Shown here: one piece after another, positions 59,313 through 64,000 of the stretch
How the letters are laid out: each line of letters starts with the position of its first letter
How positions within the stretch are numbered: the stretch's first letter is position 1
Source: UMGS1696 sp964463375
GTDB lineage: Bacteria > Bacillota > Clostridia > Oscillospirales > CAG-272
NCBI GenBank assembly: GCA_964463375.1
Contig: CAYXBQ010000008.1
Coordinates: 22,700-86,699 of the forward strand
DNA length: 64,000 nt
Direction of reading: 5' to 3'
Program-made: the position numbers and the translations under genes
Notes under the pieces: model-generated
What the model saw: only the letters and a program-made list of their open reading frames with translations
Databases searched by the model: none
What the model was told of the DNA's origin: nothing

Positions 59313-60113
59313 TTACAGCTCCAGCACAGCGCCAACCGGGTAGTGGTCGGTCATGGTCACGCCGTCCTCGTTGGTGTCGGTGATAGCCACGGACTTGGTG
59401 GTGTCGCAGGGCAGGGTGGAGAATACGTAGTCGATCTTCATGTGGGTCTTCTCCGGCTCAAAGTTGTGGAAGGAGAAGGGAATATCGGCGGTCTTGTCTT
59501 CCAGTGCGGTACCCAGACCGGTGAAGCTTACGATGGACTTGTACACCACGTTGTCGGGGGTCACGTTCATGTCGCCGGTCAGGATCACGGGCATGGGCCA
59601 GGTCTGGTAGTCAGCGACCATCCGGTTCAGGATCATGGTGATGCCCTGTGCCTGTGCGATCTGTCCTACGTGGTCTAAGTGGGTGTTATAGTGCCGGAAC
59701 AGCTTGCCGTCTTCCTTGCGCCGCAGGGTCACAACGGTGCAGATCCGGGGGCAGGCGGACTGGTCGGTGCAGAAGCGGGTGCCGGGGATGTGGGGCGTAT
59801 CGGACAGCCAGAACGTATCCAGGTTCACAAGGTCGAATTTGTCCTTCTTGAACATGACCACGTTGCTTTCGCCCTGTAGATCGGTGTCACGGCCGATGCC
59901 GCATACCTGATAGTCGGTGAAGGTATCGATCAGCCACTGACGCTGGGCAGGCATGGTCTCCTGGAAGCCAACGATGTCGGGATCGTACTTGGGCAGATTT
60001 TTCTTGATCAGCTCCCTACGGATGGCAAAGCATCTGGGATTGCCGGAGGACGCACCGCCATCAGCACGGCCGTCTGTCCAAATATTGAAAGAAAATACAC
60101 GAAGTTCGCTCAT
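59313..60113 (-). CDS. Endonuclease/exonuclease/phosphatase-family protein
   Basis: A 266-aa soluble protein. FSFNIWTD, VGFQETMPAQ (metal-binding Glu), HLDHVGQIAQAQG, LTGDMNVTPDN and TMTDHYPVGAVL (final His) are the five hallmark motifs. It may be a phosphodiesterase or a nuclease; no signal peptide. SD AGGAGG, ATG 60113. Confidence 0.9.
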   Translation of the reverse strand: MSELRVFSFNIWTDGRADGGASSGNPRCFAIRRELIKKNLPKYDPDIVGFQETMPAQRQWLIDTFTDYQVCGIGRDTDLQGESNVVMFKKDKFDLVNLDTFWLSDTPHIPGTRFCTDQSACPRICTVVTLRRKEDGKLFRHYNTHLDHVGQIAQAQGITMILNRMVADYQTWPMPVILTGDMNVTPDNVVYKSIVSFTGLGTALEDKTADIPFSFHNFEPEKTHMKIDYVFSTLPCDTTKSVAITDTNEDGVTMTDHYPVGAVLEL

Positions 60114-60180
60114 AATAAATGAAACCTCCTATGTGGTTTGGGGGCGGGCACACCTGTGTCGTTCCCCGAATTGCAAGGAT

Positions 60181-60209
60181 ATTATACCACACAATTTGCC
60201 ATATGGCAA
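60181..60209 (-). promoter_or_regulatory. Promoter of the endo/exonuclease-phosphatase gene
   Basis: Minus strand: TTGCCA (60209-60204), 17-nt spacer ending GTGG, TATAAT (60186-60181). Otherwise nothing recognisable in 60114-60386 apart from the next -10. Confidence 0.8.
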
Positions 60210-60373
60210 GGGCAAAAATGTGTTTTTTTTACGGAAATGCGATGCAATACAGTTATTTAATAAAATAAATTCATTCACAAACGATAACTAACTTTCAGTG
60301 TATCATCACAAAGATACCGGGCTTTTTTCACATCCCCGGCGGATCTTTCCATTTGGCTGTCAGAGTATGCGGA

Positions 60374-60379
60374 TATAAT
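60374..60379 (+). promoter_or_regulatory. -10 element immediately upstream of the VTC gene
   Basis: TATAAT eight bases before ATG 60387; no clear -35 at 17 nt (TTGGCT lies at 15). The transcript could be leaderless. Confidence 0.4.
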
Positions 60380-60386
60380 AAAGTAC

Positions 60387-61109
60387 ATGATCTTACGAAA
60401 GGATGAAGGAGAATTGCAATTTCGACATGAAGTGAAGCAGGAGATCTCCCGGCTGGATATGATCGTGCTGCGGCAACGGCTGGGGGCTGTCCTACAGCGA
60501 GATGCCCATGTGATCGATGGTCGGTACCAGATCCGCAGTCTGTATTTTGACACGCCATCGGACAAGGCACTGCGGGAGAAGTTGGACGGGGTGAACATAC
60601 GGGAGAAATACCGGATCCGGATGTACAACCACGATCCATCGGTGATCCAGCTGGAGCGGAAGTACAAGCATGGGGGACTGGGCTACAAAGAAACCACAGG
60701 GCTCACACCCTGGCAGGTCGAGGCCATATTGGCGGGGGACGTTGGGTGGATGGTGACGGATCCGGACAGTTTATACCCATCGGCGCAGGATCCCGTGCTG
60801 CTGGGCTTTTACACCCGGATCCGGAACGAGGGACTGGGGGCAAAGGTGCTGGTGGACTACACGAGAGAGCCCTTTGTCTATGGGCCGGGCAACGTGCGGG
60901 TGACGCTGGACTATGACATACGCACCGGGCTTTCCTCTACGGCGTTTTTCGATGCCCAAACCGCAACGATCCCGGTGGCGGAGGATCCCTGTATACTGGA
61001 GGTCAAGTGGGATGCGTATTTGCCGGACGTGATCCGGGATGCGGTACAGCTGCCGGGACGACGAAGCGGGGCGTATTCCAAATATGCGGCCTGCCGGATG
61101 TACGATTAA
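60387..61109 (+). CDS. VTC-domain polyphosphate polymerase-like protein
   Basis: A 240-aa protein matching the VTC catalytic tunnel: RHEVKQEISRLD, YQIRSLYFDTPSD, REKYRIRMYN, IQLERKYKHGG and a C-terminal LEVKWDAYLPDVI, with the basic residues of the phosphate tunnel. In yeast Vtc4 this domain makes polyphosphate from ATP; bacterial VTC proteins next to DUF4956 and CotH are common. No membrane segment. First gene of the operon. Start ATG 60387 may be leaderless; an internal alternative is unclear. Confidence 0.88.
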   Translation: MILRKDEGELQFRHEVKQEISRLDMIVLRQRLGAVLQRDAHVIDGRYQIRSLYFDTPSDKALREKLDGVNIREKYRIRMYNHDPSVIQLERKYKHGGLGYKETTGLTPWQVEAILAGDVGWMVTDPDSLYPSAQDPVLLGFYTRIRNEGLGAKVLVDYTREPFVYGPGNVRVTLDYDIRTGLSSTAFFDAQTATIPVAEDPCILEVKWDAYLPDVIRDAVQLPGRRSGAYSKYAACRMYD

Positions 61110-61146
61110 GAAACCTACAATAGAATCAAAAAGGAGTTATACTACC

Positions 61147-61818
61147 ATGCATTTTTCGGATATTTTTAAGTCCAGTTTTCTCGATAACGTGACGGCGGTC
61201 AGCGTGCTGGATATGCTGCTCACGTTGGTGCTGTCCTTCGGGATCGGTGTTTTCATTTTTCTCATCTATAAGAAGACCTACCAAGGGGTCATGTACTCTG
61301 CCAGCTTTGGCACTACGCTGATCGCCCTGACCATGATCACGGCCTCGGTGATCTTAGCGGTGACTTCCAATGTGGTGTTGTCTTTGGGTATGGTGGGTGC
61401 GCTGTCCATCGTGCGATTCCGGACTGCCATCAAAGAGCCGCTGGACATTGCGTTTTTGTTCTGGTCCATTGCGGCCGGTATCATTTTGGCTGCCGGTATG
61501 ATCCCGCTGGCTGTGATCAGCAGTGTGGTCATTGGTCTGATCCTGCTGTTCTTCGTGAACCGCAAGTCCCACACCCATCCGTACATGGTGGTGCTGCAAT
61601 GCGAAAACCACAGTGCAGAGGTGGCGGCCATGGCATTCTTAGACAAGCATGTATCCCGCAGCACCATCAAGAGCAAAAGTGCCACCAAGGGGATGGTGGA
61701 GACCAATATCGAGGTGCGCTTGCAGCAGGACGACACCGACTTTATCAGTGCCATGGCAGAGCTGCCGGGGGTACAGAGTGCGGTGATCGTGTCCTACAAC
61801 GGCGAATATATGGGGTAA
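61147..61818 (+). CDS. DUF4956 membrane protein
   Basis: A 223-aa protein. Four membrane segments between residues ~17 and 140, and the conserved GALSIVRFRTAIKEPLDIAFLFWSIAAG core of DUF4956, then a soluble C-terminal ferredoxin-like part. Known companion of VTC and CotH genes; may help export or anchor. SD AAAAGGAG, ATG 61147. Confidence 0.9.
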   Translation: MHFSDIFKSSFLDNVTAVSVLDMLLTLVLSFGIGVFIFLIYKKTYQGVMYSASFGTTLIALTMITASVILAVTSNVVLSLGMVGALSIVRFRTAIKEPLDIAFLFWSIAAGIILAAGMIPLAVISSVVIGLILLFFVNRKSHTHPYMVVLQCENHSAEVAAMAFLDKHVSRSTIKSKSATKGMVETNIEVRLQQDDTDFISAMAELPGVQSAVIVSYNGEYMG

Positions 61819-61821
61819 GCC

Positions 61822-63912
61822 ATGGCGGGAAGTACACATTTTGATAAGATCGCCTGGACCATCACGGCGCTGATGCTGGTGGTGACCATCCTGTTCATGC
61901 ACGGCGGGGCATTGGGGATCCAGGCTGCGGAGCGGGTGCCGGGGTATGAGACAAGGCTGTTTGACAACGGAAAGGTACACAGCATCGATATCGTCATGGA
62001 CGACTGGGACATCTTTATTGCCCATGCGACTTCGGAAGAATACTACATGGCAGATCTGGTGATCGATGGGGAAGCGTACAAAAATGTCGGCATCCGGGGG
62101 AAGGGGAACACATCTCTTTCCACTGTGGCCTCCATGGACAGCGACCGGTACAGCTTCAAGATCGAGTTTGATCAGTACGACAAAACCAAAAGCTACTATG
62201 GCCTGGACAAGCTCTGCCTGAACAATCTGATCCAGGATTCCACCATGATGAAGGATTATCTCACCTACACCATGATGGGAGCATTTGGTGTGAATGCACC
62301 CCTATGCAGCTTTGTCTATATCACGGTGAACGGCGAAGACTGGGGGCTGTATTTGGCAGTGGAAGGGATCGAGGACGGTTTTCTCACCCGAAACTACGGC
62401 ACAGACCATGGGAATTTGTATAAGCCGGACAGCATGAGCTTTGGCGGCGGCAGAGGCAACGGGAAGGATTTCCAGATGGAGGACTTTGCCTTTGGCGGGT
62501 TCGCAGGAGAAATGCCCGATATGCCTTCCATGGGAGAGGGAAACTTTGCTATGCCGGGTGGAATGCCGGATATGGAAAATGGAAATATGCCGGGTGGAAT
62601 GCCCGATATGGGAAACATACCCGATATGCCGCAAGGGAATATACCAGATGGTATGCCCGAGGATGGTGCGATGGCTTACAATGGTACGTTGATGCAGAAA
62701 CAGAGTGGCGGCAAAGGTGGCTTCGGCTCCTCACTGGATGCAGATACCGTGCGGGAGGTGTGGGATTCACTGGGGCTGGATGCATCGCTGCTGGAAGGAA
62801 TTGATCTGGATACGATTACCATGGCGGATGTGCAGGCACTTGTATCCACGCTGGACGGCGAAACGGTACAAAAGCTGATGGATGCGGTCATGAACAGCGA
62901 TATGCTGGAAAACATGGACTTTGGCAACATGGGTGGCGGTATGGGTTCTGCGGATGTGAAGCTGCAATATATCGATGACGCATACGACAGCTACAGCAAC
63001 ATCTGGGACAGTGCCAAGACCAATATCACCGATGCAGACAAAGACCGGCTCATCGATTCGCTGGAGAAGCTGTCGAGCTATACCGATATAGAAGATGTGG
63101 TGGATATGGATCAGGTGCTGCGGTATTTTGTGGTACACAATTATGTGGTCAACGGCGACAGCTACACCGGGTCTATGATACACAATTATTATCTATATGA
63201 AGAAAACGGCCGGCTCGCCATGATCCCCTGGGACTACAACCTGGCGTTTGGCACGTTCCAGGGCGGTAATACACAGGAAGCGGTGAACGAACCCATCGAT
63301 AGTCCTGTAAGTGATGGAGACGACCGACCCATGTGGGGCTGGATCCTGTCCGATGAAAGCTATACGGAGCAGTACCACCAGTATTTTCAGACGTTCCTGG
63401 ACACCGTGGACGTACAGGGCATGATAGACGATGCCTATGGGCTGATCCAACCGTATGTGGAAAAGGATCCGACCAAGTTCTACAGTACCGAGGAATTCGA
63501 GACGGGTGTCCGTGTGTTAAAGCAGTTTTGTAGTCTGCGAAGTGAAAGTATCCAGATGCAGTTGGAAACCGGCGAGACGGCAGAGTCCATGGATTACGCC
63601 GATGCCAGCGGGATCACACTCAGTGACATGGGTAGCATGAACATGGGCGGTGGCTTTGGTGACGGTCAGGATCGGCAGGAGAAACCGGAAGATATGGCGG
63701 CACCGGAAACAAAGGATAACATGGATATGCCGGATATGGAGGAGCGAAATGGGGAGGAACGGCAGATACCCGGTGAAAATGTGCGTCCCGGAGAAAATCG
63801 AGATTGGCAGAATATGGAGGTGCAGACAGAAGGGAACGAATGGATCCTGGTCGGTATATCGGCATTGCTGCTGTTGATCGGGATCGTGGTTGCGAAGGTT
63901 TATAAAATATAA
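61822..63912 (+). CDS. CotH-family protein with Met/Gly/Pro-rich segment, membrane anchored at both ends
   Basis: A 696-aa protein. N-terminal membrane segment (ITALMLVVTILFMHGGALGI), CotH half-domains 35-205 and 385-570 (YGLDKLCLNNLIQDSTMMKDY, WDYNLAFGT). Between them and near the end lie low-complexity Met/Gly/Pro/Asp runs (GGMPDMENGNMPGGMPDM). A C-terminal helix precedes KVYKI. Starts 3 nt after the DUF4956 stop. Together with VTC and DUF4956 it forms a surface module whose target is unknown. The Met/Pro-rich segment echoes the tail of the ABC exporter at the window start. Confidence 0.88.
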   Translation: MAGSTHFDKIAWTITALMLVVTILFMHGGALGIQAAERVPGYETRLFDNGKVHSIDIVMDDWDIFIAHATSEEYYMADLVIDGEAYKNVGIRGKGNTSLSTVASMDSDRYSFKIEFDQYDKTKSYYGLDKLCLNNLIQDSTMMKDYLTYTMMGAFGVNAPLCSFVYITVNGEDWGLYLAVEGIEDGFLTRNYGTDHGNLYKPDSMSFGGGRGNGKDFQMEDFAFGGFAGEMPDMPSMGEGNFAMPGGMPDMENGNMPGGMPDMGNIPDMPQGNIPDGMPEDGAMAYNGTLMQKQSGGKGGFGSSLDADTVREVWDSLGLDASLLEGIDLDTITMADVQALVSTLDGETVQKLMDAVMNSDMLENMDFGNMGGGMGSADVKLQYIDDAYDSYSNIWDSAKTNITDADKDRLIDSLEKLSSYTDIEDVVDMDQVLRYFVVHNYVVNGDSYTGSMIHNYYLYEENGRLAMIPWDYNLAFGTFQGGNTQEAVNEPIDSPVSDGDDRPMWGWILSDESYTEQYHQYFQTFLDTVDVQGMIDDAYGLIQPYVEKDPTKFYSTEEFETGVRVLKQFCSLRSESIQMQLETGETAESMDYADASGITLSDMGSMNMGGGFGDGQDRQEKPEDMAAPETKDNMDMPDMEERNGEERQIPGENVRPGENRDWQNMEVQTEGNEWILVGISALLLLIGIVVAKVYKI

Positions 63913-63916
63913 GGCG

Positions 63917-63944
63917 GAAAAGGCTCTCGAAAGGGGGCTTTTTC
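63917..63944 (+). terminator. Terminator of the VTC-DUF4956-CotH operon
   Basis: GAAAAGGCTC and GGGGCTTTTTC form a hairpin with G.T pairs. Confidence 0.6.
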
Positions 63945-63974
63945 AAATTTCTCGAAAAAACTTTCGAAAAGGTA

Positions 63975-64000
63975 TTGACAAAGGTGGGATGGTGTGGTAT
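63975..64000 (+). promoter_or_regulatory. Promoter of a gene beyond the window
   Basis: TTGACA (63975-63980), 17-nt spacer ending GTGG, then TAT at the window end, the first half of a -10. Confidence 0.65.

Noticed and set aside
1..64000. rRNA or tRNA genes
   Set aside because: I looked for CCA-ended cloverleaf and rRNA-like stretches by eye in the gaps and saw none; a covariance search would settle it.

Overview
The window looks like a chromosomal segment of an uncultured, spore-forming gut Clostridia, most likely Oscillospiraceae/Ruminococcaceae-like. The grounds are GC-rich genes with AGGAGG-type ribosome sites, TTGACA-N17-TATAAT promoters, a CtsR-McsA-McsB-ClpC heat-shock operon, a SpoIVFB-like protease next to a SpoIID-like spore protein, CotH proteins, many lipid-anchored solute-binding proteins and intracellular plant-glycan glycosidases. 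It is a scaffold: a run of exactly 100 N (32458-32557) is flanked by two identical 55-bp copies. No rRNA, tRNA, CRISPR array or transposase was seen.

Layout. 1-5300 (+): ABC exporter whose 3' end overlaps, out of frame, a CotH lipoprotein; then a cytoplasmic GH10 enzyme. 5300-10980 (-): ABC exporter / DUF1854 / ABC exporter operon. 11.1-16.9 kb (+): small unknown protein, RluA-type pseudouridine synthase, and a sulfate-activation set (CysC-CysQ fusion, CysD, CysN) that makes PAPS and clears PAP. 17-18 kb (-): an HTH protein fused to a repetitive beta-solenoid-like region and a very acidic tail. 18.2-22.3 kb (-): GH116 glycosidase and a solute-binding lipoprotein, divergent from a LacI regulator with a perfect palindrome at the lipoprotein start site. 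23.5-26.2 kb (+): spore-type cluster. 26.4-31.4 kb (+): ctsR-mcsA-mcsB-clpC with CtsR boxes.

31.5-36.7 kb (-): CBM9-like surface protein, the assembly gap, then a flavoprotein / hydrolase / PocR-AraC operon. 37-38.5 kb (+): unrecognised secreted Tyr/Cys-rich protein followed by two long hairpin repeats. 38.8-43.5 kb (-): three solute-binding lipoproteins, each with its own promoter and none with permeases, divergent from a GH78-like rhamnosidase (43.8-46.0 kb, +). 46.1-47.15 kb (-): AT-rich Abi_2/AbiF-type HEPN gene broken by an in-frame TGA and flanked by two copies of a 45-bp hairpin element, one of which coincides with a predicted short RNA. 47.2-53.9 kb (-): six-gene surface acetylation operon (DUF4358, MBOAT, DHHW, two SGNH paralogues, a duplicated copper-amine-oxidase-N fragment). 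54-60.1 kb: small ATPase, nitroreductase, membrane and surface proteins, ADP-ribosylglycohydrolase-like protein, endo/exonuclease-phosphatase. 60.4-63.9 kb (+): VTC polyphosphate-polymerase domain, DUF4956 and CotH operon.

Together the genes suggest a commensal that imports glycan oligosaccharides through lipoprotein-dependent uptake (permeases elsewhere), degrades them in the cytoplasm, decorates its surface by O-acetylation and perhaps sulfation, and forms spores. The most unusual items are the Abi_2 cassette with its hairpin RNA-like repeats, the HTH/beta-solenoid/acidic protein, the CysC-CysQ fusion with a kinase-like relic on CysN, and the ABC/CotH dual-frame overlap.
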